A stretch of DNA of 45,893 nt from Accumulibacter sp. (GTDB lineage: Bacteria > Pseudomonadota > Gammaproteobacteria > Burkholderiales > Rhodocyclaceae): positions 27,541 through 73,433 of the forward strand of contig NZ_JAMTDV010000115.1 in assembly GCF_023806565.1 (NCBI RefSeq). Direction: 5' to 3'. Made by a program: the position numbers and the translations under genes. Each line of letters opens with the position of its first letter. Positions within the stretch are counted from its first letter, which is position 1. This document shows, one piece after another, positions 16,973 to 26,738 of this stretch. The notes under the pieces were generated by a model. That model saw only the letters and a program-made list of their open reading frames with translations. It did not search any database and was not told the origin of the DNA.

Positions 16973-19690
16973 ATGATTTCCGGCCTACTCAAGAAGATTT
17001 TCGGCAGCCGAAATGATCGGCTGATCAAGCAATATCTGCAAGTCGTCCGCAAGATCAACGCGCTGGAAGCGGGTATCAGCGCATTGTCCGACGCAGCGCT
17101 GTGCGACAAGACGGCCGCTTTCAAGGCGCGCGTTGCCGACGGGGAGTCGCTCGATGCATTGCTGCCGGAGGCATTCGCCGTCGTCCGCGAGGCCGGCAAG
17201 CGCACTCTGGGCATGCGCCACTTCGACGTCCAGCTGATCGGTGGCATGGTACTGCACGACGGCAAGATTGCCGAGATGCGCACCGGCGAGGGAAAAACGC
17301 TGGTAGCCACGCTGGCATCCTACCTCAATGCGCTGTCAGGCAACGGCGTGCACGTGGTGACGGTCAATGACTATCTGGCCAATCGTGACGCCGAGTGGAT
17401 GGGACGCCTGCACCGCTTTCTCGGCCTGACGGTCGGCGTGAACCTGACGCACATGGCGCATGACGAAAAGCAGGTCGCGTATGCCGCAGACATCACCTAT
17501 GGTACGAACAACGAGTTTGGTTTCGACTACCTGCGGGACAACATGGTCTATTCTCCTCGCGAGCGGGTGCAGCGCAGGCTCAGCTTTGCGATTGTCGACG
17601 AGGTGGACTCGATTCTCATCGACGAAGCGCGCACGCCACTGATCATTTCGGGTCAGGCCGAAGACCACACCGACCTCTACGTGCGCATGAACAAGGTCGC
17701 GCCGCTGCTCAAGCGCTGCGCGGAAGAAAACGGTCCCGGCGACTACTGGGTGGACGAGAAAGGTCATCAGATTCTGATGACCGAGGAAGGACACGAGCAC
17801 GCGGAGGAGATCCTGGCGCAGGCGGGCCTGCTTCCCGACGGTGGCAGCCTCTACGACGCATCGAATATCCTGATGATTCACCACCTGTATGCGGCACTGC
17901 GCGCGCACAACCTGTTTCTGCGCGATCAGCAGTACGTGGTGCAGAACGGCGAGGTAATCATCGTCGACGAATTTACCGGCCGGCTGATGTCCGGTCGTCG
18001 CTGGTCCGACGGTTTGCACCAGGCGGTTGAAGCGAAGGAAGGAGTGCGAATCCAGAACGAGAACCAGACTCTCGCCTCGATCACCTTCCAGAATTACTTC
18101 CGGATGTACAGCAAGCTTTCCGGGATGACCGGCACCGCGGACACCGAAGCCTACGAATTCCAGCAGATCTACGGCCTGGAAACGGTGGTCATCCCCACCA
18201 ACCAGCCAATGCGGCGAACCGACAACAACGATCAGGTCTTTCGCACGGCCAAGGAAAAGCACGCGGCGATCATCGCCGACATTCGCGGCTGCCGCGAACG
18301 CGGTCAACCGGTGTTGGTCGGCACGACCTCGATCGAGAACTCGGAACTGCTTTCGGCGCTGCTCGAGCACGAGAAACTGCCTCACCAGGTACTCAACGCC
18401 AAGCAACACGCGCGCGAAGCCGAGATCGTCCGTGAAGCGGGGCGTCCGGGAGTGATCACCATCGCCACCAACATGGCCGGCCGGGGTACCGACATCGTTC
18501 TCGGCGGCAGCATCGAGAAATTGATCACGCAGGTTCGCGACGACGAGACGCTGGGCCAGTCGGAGCGCGAAGCGCGAATTGCGGCGATTCGCGCCGATTG
18601 GCAGAAGCTGCACGAGCAGGTCGTCGCCGCGGGTGGCCTGCACATCATCGGCTCCGAACGACACGAGTCACGGCGCATCGACAATCAGTTGCGTGGGCGC
18701 TCGGGCCGCCAGGGCGATCCCGGTTCGTCGCGCTTCTACCTCGCACTCGACGACTCGCTGCTCCGCATCTTTGCCGGCGACCGTCTCAAGGCGATCATGG
18801 AGCGGCTGAAAATGCCAGAAGGCGAGGCGATCGAACATCCGCTCGTCTCGCGCTCGCTTGAATCGGCGCAGCGCAAGGTCGAAGCACGCAACTTCGACAT
18901 CCGCAAGCAGTTGCTCGAATACGACGACGTCGCGAACGATCAGCGCAAAGTGATCTACGCGCAGCGTAACGAACTTCTGGAAACCGAGGATATCACCGAG
19001 ACGGTCACGGCGATGCGTGAAGGCGTCTTGCACGACATCTTCCGGCTGCATGTTCCGGCCGACAGCGTCGAGGAACAATGGGACCTGCCGGGGCTCGAAA
19101 AGACCCTGGCGGCCGACCTCCAGTTGCAGCTGCCGATCGTCGAATGGTCGAAGAATGAAACCACTTTGAGCGACAGCGAAATGCTGCGGCGAATCGTCGA
19201 TGCGGCTGCCGCGTCCTATGCGGCCAAGGTCGAGCTCGTCGGCGCCGAGACCTTTCACCAGTTCGAGCGCAATGTCATGCTGCAGAGCCTGGACACACAT
19301 TGGCGAGAGCATCTGGCGGCGCTCGACCACCTGCGGCAGGGAATCCACCTGCGAGGCTACGCGCAGAAGAATCCCAAACAGGAATACAAGCGTGAAGCCT
19401 TCGAACTGTTTCAGCGTTTGCTCGACAGTGTGCGAGCCGATGTGACGCGCCTGCTGGTGACCGTACAGGTGCGTGCGCAGGATGTCGAGGAGTCCGCGCC
19501 ACACGCCGAGGTGCATAACGTCCGATATCACCACGCTGGTTATGACGAAGCGCTGGCGCAGGAGGCGGAACCGACCACGACCAGCGGCGCCCGGAGGCCG
19601 TTGCACGCGGTTCCCAAGGTCGGACGCAACGATCCCTGCCCGTGCGGCTCCGGCAAGAAGTACAAGTACTGTCATGGCAAGCTGTCCTAG
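16973..19690 (+). CDS. secA: Preprotein translocase ATPase SecA
   Basis: SecA is the motor that pushes unfolded preproteins through SecYEG. The start at 16973 gives 905 residues beginning [16 protein letters not shown], matching the usual length. Visible are Walker A MRTGEGKT (GEGKT at 105-109), Walker B with [21 protein letters not shown], the [12 protein letters not shown] motif of the second nucleotide-binding fold, [20 protein letters not shown], and the C-terminal zinc tail [17 protein letters not shown] that binds SecB and ribosomes. The ribosome site is weak; a stable hairpin lies just upstream. argJ follows after 102 bases. Confidence 0.97.
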   Translation: MISGLLKKIFGSRNDRLIKQYLQVVRKINALEAGISALSDAALCDKTAAFKARVADGESLDALLPEAFAVVREAGKRTLGMRHFDVQLIGGMVLHDGKIAEMRTGEGKTLVATLASYLNALSGNGVHVVTVNDYLANRDAEWMGRLHRFLGLTVGVNLTHMAHDEKQVAYAADITYGTNNEFGFDYLRDNMVYSPRERVQRRLSFAIVDEVDSILIDEARTPLIISGQAEDHTDLYVRMNKVAPLLKRCAEENGPGDYWVDEKGHQILMTEEGHEHAEEILAQAGLLPDGGSLYDASNILMIHHLYAALRAHNLFLRDQQYVVQNGEVIIVDEFTGRLMSGRRWSDGLHQAVEAKEGVRIQNENQTLASITFQNYFRMYSKLSGMTGTADTEAYEFQQIYGLETVVIPTNQPMRRTDNNDQVFRTAKEKHAAIIADIRGCRERGQPVLVGTTSIENSELLSALLEHEKLPHQVLNAKQHAREAEIVREAGRPGVITIATNMAGRGTDIVLGGSIEKLITQVRDDETLGQSEREARIAAIRADWQKLHEQVVAAGGLHIIGSERHESRRIDNQLRGRSGRQGDPGSSRFYLALDDSLLRIFAGDRLKAIMERLKMPEGEAIEHPLVSRSLESAQRKVEARNFDIRKQLLEYDDVANDQRKVIYAQRNELLETEDITETVTAMREGVLHDIFRLHVPADSVEEQWDLPGLEKTLAADLQLQLPIVEWSKNETTLSDSEMLRRIVDAAAASYAAKVELVGAETFHQFERNVMLQSLDTHWREHLAALDHLRQGIHLRGYAQKNPKQEYKREAFELFQRLLDSVRADVTRLLVTVQVRAQDVEESAPHAEVHNVRYHHAGYDEALAQEAEPTTTSGARRPLHAVPKVGRNDPCPCGSGKKYKYCHGKLS

Positions 19691-19792
19691 GCGCACGGGG
19701 CGGGCAGGCAAAGCCGGTGACCAGTCGGCTCCTCCCGATCGCCGCAAGCGCGCTTGGCGCACGCACTCCGCCATCCCCTTCGTGAGGTCGTA

Positions 19793-21031
19793 ATGCCCGT
19801 CAATTACTGTACCCCCGATCCCGATCAGATTTTTCCGGTCGCCGGCGTCCGACTTGGCGTGGCGGAAGCGGGCATTCGCAAGCCGGATCGGCGCGACCTT
19901 ACGCTCGTCTGGCTCGACGCGGGTTGCCGGGTCGCCGGCGTGTTTACCACCAACCGTTTCTGTGCCGCTCCCGTACAGGTTTGTCGCCGCCACCTGGCAT
20001 TGGGAAGCGACATGCGCGCGCTGGTGATCAACACGGGCATTGCCAACGCCGGGACCGGCAGGCAGGGGTGGCTCGCCGCCGTGCAGACCTGCGCCGCCGT
20101 CGGCCAGTTACTGGGAGTCGAAGACCGGCAGGTTCTGCCGTTTTCCACTGGCGTCATCCTCGAACCGCTGCCGGTGGACCGGTTGCTCGCGGGCCTACCC
20201 GCATGCGTAGCCGATCTGGGCGCCGACCATTGGCATGCGGCCGCAAATGCGATCATGACCACCGACACGGTTGCCAAGGCGGCTTCGCGACGCGTCGAAA
20301 TCAACGGCAAGACGGTCACAATCACCGGCATCAGCAAGGGAGCGGGGATGATTCGGCCGAATATGGCGACCATGCTCGCTTTCATTGCCACCGACGCAGG
20401 TATCGGTACGCCCGTCCTGCAGCAACTGCTCACTGAAGCCGCCGAGGAGTCCTTCAACCGCATCACTGTTGACGGCGACACCTCGACCAATGATTCCTTC
20501 GTCCTGATCGCCACCGATCAGGCAGGAATTGCCTTTGCCGAGGCCACGACGCCCGGCTACGAAGCGCTGCGCGCCGCGGTCATTGCCGTCGCCGTCGAGC
20601 TTGCCCAAGCCATCGTGCGCGACGGCGAAGGCGCCAGCAAGTTCATCAGCATCACCGTCGAAGGCGGGAGGAGCAGCGCGGAGTGCAGAAATGTCGGCTA
20701 TGCGATCGCCCACTCCCCGTTGGTGAAGACCGCATTTTTTGCCTCCGATCCCAATCTCGGTCGCATCCTGGCGGCGATCGGCTACGCCGAAGTGGAGGAT
20801 CTTGACGTGGAGCGCGTGCGCATCTGGTTGAGCAGCGCGGGAACCGAGATTCTGGTAGCCGAGCACGGTGGGCGGCCGGCATCCTACCGCGAGGAAGACG
20901 GTGCCGCGATCATGCGCGAGGCCGAGATTGGCGTGCGTATCGCATTGGGACGCGGTACGGCCGATGCCACCGTTTACACTTGTGATCTCTCGCACGGCTA
21001 TGTGCAGATCAATGCCGACTATCGCACGTGA
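19793..21031 (+). CDS. argJ: Bifunctional glutamate N-acetyltransferase / amino-acid acetyltransferase ArgJ
   Basis: ArgJ transfers the acetyl group from N-acetylornithine to glutamate, recycling it in arginine synthesis; bifunctional forms also use acetyl-CoA. The 412-residue precursor has the self-cleavage site in [14 protein letters not shown], where Thr193 becomes the N-terminal nucleophile of the beta chain. The downstream motifs [15 protein letters not shown] and [15 protein letters not shown] are typical. I chose the ATG at 19793 (GTGAGGT upstream) over an earlier in-frame ATG. secA-argJ is a familiar order in betaproteobacteria. Confidence 0.95.
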   Translation: MPVNYCTPDPDQIFPVAGVRLGVAEAGIRKPDRRDLTLVWLDAGCRVAGVFTTNRFCAAPVQVCRRHLALGSDMRALVINTGIANAGTGRQGWLAAVQTCAAVGQLLGVEDRQVLPFSTGVILEPLPVDRLLAGLPACVADLGADHWHAAANAIMTTDTVAKAASRRVEINGKTVTITGISKGAGMIRPNMATMLAFIATDAGIGTPVLQQLLTEAAEESFNRITVDGDTSTNDSFVLIATDQAGIAFAEATTPGYEALRAAVIAVAVELAQAIVRDGEGASKFISITVEGGRSSAECRNVGYAIAHSPLVKTAFFASDPNLGRILAAIGYAEVEDLDVERVRIWLSSAGTEILVAEHGGRPASYREEDGAAIMREAEIGVRIALGRGTADATVYTCDLSHGYVQINADYRT

Positions 21032-21150
21032 GATGGTCGTCGCAAGAGCAGGGCACGAGACCCCTTACCCCGGCTTGCAAGTGAGAGACGGGCGGTGCGC
21101 ACAACGGGCATGATGCCTAGCCTTGCGGCTGTCTGGAGCCCTCATGTCCG

Positions 21151-21744
21151 TCAAACCCGCTTCAGACGAATCAGTCGAAACCAGCCGGCAACCAGCGCCG
21201 GCTGATCGCTTTCGACGATCAGTTGCGGCGTTTGCTCGAGCAACTCCTCGAGAACCACGTCCAGTCGGGTTGCGATTCGGCGAATCACGGGATTCAGCAG
21301 CCGCCGCACGGGTGCTCGCTGTCCTCGTTGCAGAAACTTGTCGAAGACGAGAAGATTGCCGCCGGGTGCGACCACCCGTGCCGTTTCCCGCAGGCAGGCC
21401 AGTGGATCCGGCAGGACGGCGAGGATCAGATGGAGAATGGCATGATCGAAACTGTGGTCGGAAAATGGCAGACGTTGCGCATCGGCTTGGACGCAGCAGA
21501 AATCGAGTGACGCGGCGCGCGGCACCGCGCGGCGGAGCATGGCACGCGTCAGATCGACGCCCGTATAGCTGTGCTGTGTTGGCAGCAGGGGCAAGTCCAG
21601 GCCGGTGCCAACACCACTGAGCAACACGCGCGCCCGGGCCACCGGCAGCGATTCGAGACTGCGCGAACGCGCCGCACGGGTCGCTGCGTTCAATGCCGCG
21701 TCGTAGAACGGGGCGATCAGCGTGTAGCTCTGGCGAAGGCTCAA
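21151..21744 (-). CDS. Class I SAM-dependent methyltransferase
   Basis: A small-molecule type methyltransferase of about 197 residues. It opens with SLRQSYTLIAPFYDAALNAA, has SAM motif I as VLLSGVGTGLDLPLL, the acidic loop TGVDLTRAML, VQADAQRLPFSDHSFD (motif II) and ETARVVAPGGNLLVFDKF (motif III), like UbiE/phospholipid-type enzymes. The substrate is unknown. No ATG or GTG starts the conserved region; the TTG at 21744, 11 bases past the apaG stop, is the best choice, though the frame is open upstream through apaG. It lies directly downstream of apaG on the same strand. Confidence 0.85.
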   Translation of the reverse strand: MSLRQSYTLIAPFYDAALNAATRAARSRSLESLPVARARVLLSGVGTGLDLPLLPTQHSYTGVDLTRAMLRRAVPRAASLDFCCVQADAQRLPFSDHSFDHAILHLILAVLPDPLACLRETARVVAPGGNLLVFDKFLQRGQRAPVRRLLNPVIRRIATRLDVVLEELLEQTPQLIVESDQPALVAGWFRLIRLKRV

Positions 21745-21754
21745 GGACTGTGGA

Positions 21755-22138
21755 TCAGTGCAGGACGTGCGGAACTGCCAAGGTGAATTCGGGGATTTCC
21801 GCTTCGAACTGCCTGCCGTCGACGGCAGTGAACTGGTAGCTGCCACGCATCGTGCCAACCGGCGTGTCGAGCTGGCAGCCGCTGCTGTACGTAAAGCGCT
21901 CGCCAGGCTGCAGCAAGGGCTGCCGGCCAACGACGCCAAGGCCGCGCACTTCCTGCACCTCGCCGCTGGCGTCGGTGATGATCCAGTGCCGCGAAACCAG
22001 CTGTGCAGGAACGTTTCCGACGTTCTCGATGGTGATCGTGTACGCAAAGACGTAGTTGTCGTTGGCGGGATCCGACTGCTCGGCGATATATTGCGGGAGT
22101 GCGCTGACGGCGATTTCGTATCTCTTGCTCTCGGACAT
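21755..22138 (-). CDS. apaG: ApaG domain protein
   Basis: ApaG (DUF525) is a 127-residue beta-sandwich (FnIII-like) protein, known as CorD in Salmonella; its biochemical role is unsettled. The product starts [18 protein letters not shown] and has the family core [34 protein letters not shown], then [12 protein letters not shown]. The ATG at 22138 gives the standard family length; an ATG 39 bases earlier adds an unconserved Arg-rich tail. It is divergent from rpe, as in many betaproteobacteria. Confidence 0.93.
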   Translation of the reverse strand: MSESKRYEIAVSALPQYIAEQSDPANDNYVFAYTITIENVGNVPAQLVSRHWIITDASGEVQEVRGLGVVGRQPLLQPGERFTYSSGCQLDTPVGTMRGSYQFTAVDGRQFEAEIPEFTLAVPHVLH

Positions 22139-22284
22139 GTGGACCCAGTGTCGGAACGGTCGGAATCGGCATTCCACACCAATCTGTCGGTGCTGGCAAG
22201 CCTGCCGAGAAATCGAGTGCGGACTCTAAGCGGGAGCAACGTTTCGCGCTAGAATCGACCGCGACATCTTCCGGGGCTTCCCTC

Positions 22285-22974
22285 ATGCACGTCCTTGCTC
22301 CCAGCATCCTCTCGGCCAACTTCGCCAGGCTCGGCGAAGAAGTCGCCAATGTCATTGCGGCCGGCGCAGACTGGATCCACTTTGACGTTATGGACAATCA
22401 TTACGTTCCCAATCTCACCGTCGGCCCACTGGTTTGCGAGGCCATTCGTCCGCTGACCAAGGCGCCAATCGACGTGCACCTGATGGTCAAGCCAGTCGAT
22501 CGCATCGTTCCCGATTTTGCTCGGGCGGGGGCCGACATCATCACCTTTCACCCCGAGGCGTCGGAGCATGTGGATCGCACCCTGGCGCTGATTCGCGAAA
22601 GCGGATGTCAGGCGGGATTGGTATTCAATCCGGCGACACCGCTCGATTATCTCGATTACGTGCTGGACAAGCTCGACATCATTCTGCTGATGAGCGTCAA
22701 TCCCGGTTTCGGTGGGCAGAAATTCATTCCTTCGACACTGCGCAAACTGGCCCGCGTACGCGCCCGCATCGACGCCCACCAGAACGCCGGCGGGCAGCGT
22801 ATCCGGCTCGAAGTGGACGGCGGGGTAAAGGTCGATAACATCGCCGAAATTGCCCGCGCCGGAGCCGACGCTTTCGTTGCCGGCTCTGCGGTTTTCGGCA
22901 GCGGCAGGAACGGCGACCGCAACCGTTACGACAGCATCATCGGGGCACTGCGCGCTGAACTGGAGAAGGCATGA
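22285..22974 (+). CDS. rpe: Ribulose-phosphate 3-epimerase
   Basis: Rpe interconverts ribulose 5-phosphate and xylulose 5-phosphate in the pentose phosphate pathway (and in the Calvin cycle where present). The 229-residue TIM barrel has [13 protein letters not shown] at the start, the metal/active-site segments [14 protein letters not shown] and DVHLMV, then [12 protein letters not shown] and the phosphate-binding [11 protein letters not shown]. It overlaps gph by four bases (ATGA). rpe-gph-trpE is a common proteobacterial order. Confidence 0.96.
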   Translation: MHVLAPSILSANFARLGEEVANVIAAGADWIHFDVMDNHYVPNLTVGPLVCEAIRPLTKAPIDVHLMVKPVDRIVPDFARAGADIITFHPEASEHVDRTLALIRESGCQAGLVFNPATPLDYLDYVLDKLDIILLMSVNPGFGGQKFIPSTLRKLARVRARIDAHQNAGGQRIRLEVDGGVKVDNIAEIARAGADAFVAGSAVFGSGRNGDRNRYDSIIGALRAELEKA

Positions 22975-23657
22975 TGGCTTCGCCGCTGGCAGTACGCGCC
23001 GTCCTGCTCGATCTCGACGGCACCTTGCTGGACACCGTCCGCGATCTGCAGGCGGCGGCGAACGGCATGCTGCGTGATCTCGGCCGTGCCGAGGTGTCGC
23101 TCGAAGCGATTCGTAGCTATGTCGGCCGTGGCATTCCGAATCTCGTGAAGCGCTTGCTTGCCGGGTCGATGGCGGCCGCCGATGACGCGACGCCGCCGCC
23201 AAAGGAAGCCCTGGACAGCTTCCGGCGGCATTACAGCAGCGAGAATGGTCACAATGCCGCCCCTTTCCCCGGGGTCATGGAAGGACTGGAAGCGCTCAAG
23301 GCGCTTGCCCTGCCCTTGGGAGTGATCACCAACAAGGCCGAGACCTTTACCATACCGCTGCTGCAACGCACCGGACTGCTTCACTTTTTCGACGTAGTCG
23401 TCAGCGGCGACGTCCTGCCGCGTCCGAAACCGGATCCGATGCCTCTGCTTTGGGCTTGCGGTCGCCTCGCGGTCTCACCCATCGACGCGCTGATGATCGG
23501 CGATTCGGTGCACGATTTTCACGCTGGCCGAGCCGCCTGCTGCCATGTGTTTCTGGTGCCCTATGGCTACAACGAAGGACGGGATGTTCGTGAACTTGCC
23601 TGTGATGGTATAGTCTTGACCCTTGCCGAAGCGGCGACGCGCCTGACGCACGCATGA
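22971..23657 (+). CDS. gph: Phosphoglycolate phosphatase
   Basis: Gph dephosphorylates 2-phosphoglycolate, a by-product of DNA 3'-end repair or of Rubisco oxygenation. This HAD-family protein (228 residues) has motif [12 protein letters not shown] with the nucleophile Asp, motif [10 protein letters not shown], motif [15 protein letters not shown] and motif [18 protein letters not shown]. It is coupled to rpe by an ATGA overlap. Its stop in turn overlaps the ATG of a short Trp-containing reading frame preceding trpE. Confidence 0.94.
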   Translation: MMASPLAVRAVLLDLDGTLLDTVRDLQAAANGMLRDLGRAEVSLEAIRSYVGRGIPNLVKRLLAGSMAAADDATPPPKEALDSFRRHYSSENGHNAAPFPGVMEGLEALKALALPLGVITNKAETFTIPLLQRTGLLHFFDVVVSGDVLPRPKPDPMPLLWACGRLAVSPIDALMIGDSVHDFHAGRAACCHVFLVPYGYNEGRDVRELACDGIVLTLAEAATRLTHA

Positions 23658-23734
23658 CCCCCCTTCACTACGAACTGCAGCTGCTCACTGCCCTGGGGCT
23701 GGAGGCTTGGCCCTGGCAAAGCTGGCGCCCGTAG
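23654..23734 (+). CDS. Candidate trp leader peptide
   Basis: A 26-codon frame starts on the ATGA that ends gph and stops with TAG at 23732-23734. It encodes [20 protein letters not shown] then WQSWRP, with three Trp codons within the last eight residues. It sits 80 bases upstream of trpE. The 50 bases after it can form competing stems: GCGCC (23725-23729) with GGCGC (23734-23738), or the overlapping GCGCCC (23725-23730) with GGGCGC (23776-23781), plus CCACGC/GCGTGG (23750-23766). This is the layout of a transcription attenuator that senses charged tRNA-Trp. No ribosome site precedes it, so translation would depend on coupling to gph. Confidence 0.55.
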   Translation: MTPLHYELQLLTALGLEAWPWQSWRP

Positions 23735-23787
23735 GCGCACTCGTCGCCTCCACGCTGCGGGCGTGGGCAGGTCGGGGGCGCTTATTT
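23725..23787 (+). promoter_or_regulatory. Candidate trpE attenuator structures
   Basis: The segment overlapping the end of the Trp-rich peptide can pair locally (23725-23729 with 23734-23738) or with a distal GGGCGC (23776-23781). An independent stem CCACGC/GCGTGG (23750-23755 with 23761-23766) lies between. The distal strand is followed by TTATTT (23782-23787), a weak U-tract. Which fold terminates is inference; an RNA folding calculation is needed. Confidence 0.45.
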
Positions 23788-23813
23788 CTGCAGCGTTTCC
23801 TAGTGGAGTCCCA

Positions 23814-25286
23814 ATGACCGAAGCCTATTTCAATCGCCTGGCCGCGGAAGGCTACAACCGCATCCCGGTGACACTCGAGACCTTTGCCGATCTCGATACC
23901 CCGTTGTCGATCTACCTGAAACTGGCCAACGCGCCCTACAGCTACCTGCTTGAATCGGTACAGGGTGGCGAACGCTTTGGCCGCTATTCGATTATCGGGC
24001 TGACCAGTCCGACACGGATCGTGGTCAATGGCCATCAGGTGCTGGTCCTCAACGGCAACCGCATCGCCGAACGCGAGGACGATACCAACCCGCTCGACTT
24101 CATCGGGAAGTACATGAAGCGCTTTCGTGCGGCTCCGACCACGGGCCTGCCGCGGTTTTGTGGCGGGCTCGTCGGTTGCTTCGGCTACGACACCGTGCGC
24201 TATATCGAAACTCGGCTGACGCGCTCGCAGAAGCCGGACGACCTCGGCATTCCGGACATCGTGCTGCTGCTTTCCGAAGAGATTGCCGTGGTCGATAACC
24301 TGTCCGGCAAGCTCACGCTGGTCGTCTATGCGGAACCGGGCGTTCCCGGTGCGTATCAGAAGGCACAGGCGAGCCTGCGCGAGCTGCTTGCCCGTTTGCG
24401 CGAGCCGGTACGCATTCCGCCCGACGCGCCGCAATCTTCCCAGCCGGCCACCTCGATGTTTGGCGAGTCGCAGTTCCGGCACGCAGTGCTCAAGGCAAAG
24501 CGCTACATCACCGAGGGCGACATCATGCAGGTCGTGCTTTCGCAGCGCATGAGCAAGCCGATGAAGGCCAGCCCGATGGCGCTGTATCGGTCGCTGCGCT
24601 CGCTCAATCCGTCGCCGTACATGTTCTATTTCGACTTCGACGACTTTCATGTGGTCGGCGCTTCGCCGGAAATTCTCGTACGCCTCGAAGGCGACAAGGT
24701 CACCGTTCGACCGATTGCCGGCACTCGCCGGCGCGGCGTTTCCTTCGAGGAAGATCAGGAACTCGCTGCCGAGCTGCTGGCCGACGAAAAGGAGCGGGCA
24801 GAGCACCTCCAGTTGCTCGACCTCGGTCGCAATGACGCCGGACGTGTGGCGCGCGTCGGTACGATCAAGCTGACCGAAAACATGATTGTCGAGAGATACT
24901 CGCACGTCATGCACATTGTCTCGAATGTCGAGGCCACGTTGCGGCCTGGGCTGGACGCGCTCGACGTGCTCAAGGCGACTTTCCCGGCCGGCACGGTTTC
25001 CGGAGCGCCCAAGGTCCGTGCTATGGAGATCATCGACGAACTCGAGCCGGTGAAACGGGGCATTTATGCCGGAGCCGTGGGTTATCTCGGCTTCAACGGG
25101 GACATGGATCTGGCCATCGCGATCCGCACCGCAATCATCAAGGACGGCCAGTTGCACGTGCAGGCCGGTGCCGGCATCGTCGCCGATTCGGATCCGGCCT
25201 GCGAATGGCAGGAAACCCAGAACAAGGCGCTCGCCGTCCTGCGTGCCGCCGAACTCGCCGAGCATGGACTCGACACGCGTTGGTGA
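23814..25286 (+). CDS. trpE: Anthranilate synthase component I
   Basis: TrpE makes anthranilate from chorismate with ammonia delivered by TrpG, the first step of tryptophan synthesis. The 490-residue protein has the Trp-binding feedback motif in YSYLLESVQGGERFGRYS, the chorismate-binding domain with GDIMQVVLSQRM, VRPIAGTRRRG, DLGRNDAGRVA and FPAGTVSGAPKVRAMEII. The ATG at 23814 has GGAG upstream. The usual followers trpG, trpD and trpC are missing: the next gene is pcm on the other strand, so the trp operon is split. A candidate leader peptide lies upstream. Confidence 0.96.
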   Translation: MTEAYFNRLAAEGYNRIPVTLETFADLDTPLSIYLKLANAPYSYLLESVQGGERFGRYSIIGLTSPTRIVVNGHQVLVLNGNRIAEREDDTNPLDFIGKYMKRFRAAPTTGLPRFCGGLVGCFGYDTVRYIETRLTRSQKPDDLGIPDIVLLLSEEIAVVDNLSGKLTLVVYAEPGVPGAYQKAQASLRELLARLREPVRIPPDAPQSSQPATSMFGESQFRHAVLKAKRYITEGDIMQVVLSQRMSKPMKASPMALYRSLRSLNPSPYMFYFDFDDFHVVGASPEILVRLEGDKVTVRPIAGTRRRGVSFEEDQELAAELLADEKERAEHLQLLDLGRNDAGRVARVGTIKLTENMIVERYSHVMHIVSNVEATLRPGLDALDVLKATFPAGTVSGAPKVRAMEIIDELEPVKRGIYAGAVGYLGFNGDMDLAIAIRTAIIKDGQLHVQAGAGIVADSDPACEWQETQNKALAVLRAAELAEHGLDTRW

Positions 25287-25322
25287 GAAGGCGCGGAATG
25301 AGGAGATTCTTCCCCGACTCGA

Positions 25323-25994
25323 TCAATTAGCCGGTGATCCGGTCAATGGCACGAAAATGACCGGCAGAATCGACCTTTCGCTGAGGCGACCATACTCGTC
25401 CTTGTTGATCTTCAGCAGATCCTGTCCGAAGTGGCGGCCGCCGACCGGAATGATCAGCGTCCCCCCGGGCTTGAGCTGTTCGATCAATGCGCGCGGCACG
25501 CTCGGCGCAGCGGCGGTGACCACAATCGCATCGTAGGGGGCGTGCTCCGGCCAGCCCAGATGTCCGTTCCCCGTACACACTTCCACGTTGTCGTAGCCGA
25601 GCTGCTGCAGGCGCTGGCTCGCCTGCGCGGCGAGCGTGTCGATGATTTCCAGCGAGTACACCTGTTTGACCAGTCGCGACAGGATCGCCGCCTGGTAGCC
25701 GGAGCCCGTGCCCACTTCGAGCACCACGTCTTCCTCCTCGGGCTGGATCAGGGCAGTCATCAAGGCGACGATATACGGTTGCGAGATGGTCTGTCCATGC
25801 CCGATCGGCAGCGGGTGGTTGGCATAGGCGCTCTCGGCCAGTTCCGCCGGGACAAAGGCATGCCGCGGCACTGTGCGCAGAACCTGCAGCACTCGTTGCC
25901 CAAGCGCTGCGCAGCCGGTCAGGTGTGCGGTCGCGCGTACCTCGTCCTGCACTTCTTCGAGCAGCCGATGCAGCTCCCGGCTTTCGACCGTCAC
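25323..25994 (-). CDS. pcm: Protein-L-isoaspartate O-methyltransferase
   Basis: Pcm methylates isoaspartyl residues in aged proteins so they can revert to aspartate. The 223-residue protein has the family segments VPRHAFVPAELAESAYANHP, PIGHGQTISQPYIVALM, the SAM motif VLEVGTGSGYQAAIL, and LKPGGTLIIPVG. The start is the GTG at 25994 with AGGAAAG upstream. It lies downstream of the zinc-ribbon gene on the same strand, with a 16-base palindrome in the gap, and converges on trpE with about 36 bases between them. Confidence 0.95.
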   Translation of the reverse strand: MTVESRELHRLLEEVQDEVRATAHLTGCAALGQRVLQVLRTVPRHAFVPAELAESAYANHPLPIGHGQTISQPYIVALMTALIQPEEEDVVLEVGTGSGYQAAILSRLVKQVYSLEIIDTLAAQASQRLQQLGYDNVEVCTGNGHLGWPEHAPYDAIVVTAAAPSVPRALIEQLKPGGTLIIPVGGRHFGQDLLKINKDEYGRLSERSILPVIFVPLTGSPAN

Positions 25995-26044
25995 CTTCTG
26001 CTTTCCTCAGCATTGTTGGCACGTGCCGCGTGCGCTGGATGGAG

Positions 26045-26060
26045 CGACACCGCGGTGTCG
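26045..26060. repeat. 16-base perfect palindrome upstream of pcm
   Basis: CGACACCGCGGTGTCG is identical to its reverse complement. It sits two bases beyond the stop codon of the zinc-ribbon gene and 51 bases upstream of the pcm start, in a position suitable for a dimeric regulator of pcm or for a short hairpin (6-bp stem, CGCG loop). No T-run follows on the minus strand. Confidence 0.55.
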
Positions 26061-26061
26061 A

Positions 26062-26565
26062 TCACCTTGACCAATGCACCCGCAGCAACATTTGCTCGGG
26101 GTTGTAATGAAATTCGAGTTCGCCCCCGTAAGCACGGTGCACGGCTTCGCCGATGGTCCGTGCCAGATGAATGTCGGTGGTGCTGACATTGACTCCGCTT
26201 TCCGCCTCGTCGATCGACATCACCCGTTGCAGGGGATGCTCGCTACGCTGACGCTCGGCCTCGTTGTATACCAGATGGACAATCTCTGGCCGATGCGTTT
26301 GCAGGAAATCGCCTTCGAGAAAAACGAAACCGGCCGGATAATGATCGCGCACACGCTGGCAGGCAGGGCAGCTCGCCCGATGTGCATCGGCTGTGGCGGC
26401 GATTCCCCATTGCCAGCGCCCGGCGTGGTAAACGGCTCCGCAGTGTTCACAGACGGTCGGTTCGGGCAGTTTCCCCTTGGCCATGTAGCTGTCGTGCTCG
26501 GTCTCGTGCAGCAGGCGATCGTGGCGAACCGGTCGAAAGCCGGGAAGTATGGATCTGCTATTCAT
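26062..26565 (-). CDS. Zinc-ribbon protein, BCAM0308-like
   Basis: A 167-residue cytoplasmic protein with two CxxC knuckles (C39/C42 in VCEHCGAVY and C66/C69 in SCPACQRVRDHYPAG), probably a zinc ribbon. It continues with FVFLEGDFLQTHRPEIVHLV and ends with GGELEFHYNPEQMLLRVHWSR. From memory this matches a conserved proteobacterial family called BCAM0308, whose function is unknown. The ATG at 26565 has a good AGGAGC ribosome site; the frame is open further up but unconserved. The palindrome before pcm follows its stop. Confidence 0.82.
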   Translation of the reverse strand: MNSRSILPGFRPVRHDRLLHETEHDSYMAKGKLPEPTVCEHCGAVYHAGRWQWGIAATADAHRASCPACQRVRDHYPAGFVFLEGDFLQTHRPEIVHLVYNEAERQRSEHPLQRVMSIDEAESGVNVSTTDIHLARTIGEAVHRAYGGELEFHYNPEQMLLRVHWSR

Positions 26566-26738
26566 GACAAAGCTCCTGAAAAATCGTACAGAGGGATACA
26601 CGAGGGAAATCGTGCATCAATACTTCATGATAGGTCGTGCGTCGCCGTTTGCCAGTAGAAAAGTCAGGCGGGACATGGAAATGGAGCATCGCATGTACTA
26701 CAGTGATGGCAATGACCGAGCAGCGTAGGAGCAGGATC

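Noticed and set aside
17336-19993. Two long minus-strand frames (about 440 codons each) opposite secA and the start of argJ
   Set aside because: Antisense shadows of strongly conserved genes; no family resemblance.
21755-22239. Long N-terminal extension of the methyltransferase through apaG
   Set aside because: It would overlap apaG completely and is not methyltransferase-like; the conserved part starts near 21744.
23685-25265. 526-codon minus-strand frame opposite trpE
   Set aside because: Mirror frame of trpE with low-complexity charged sequence; trpE is unmistakable.
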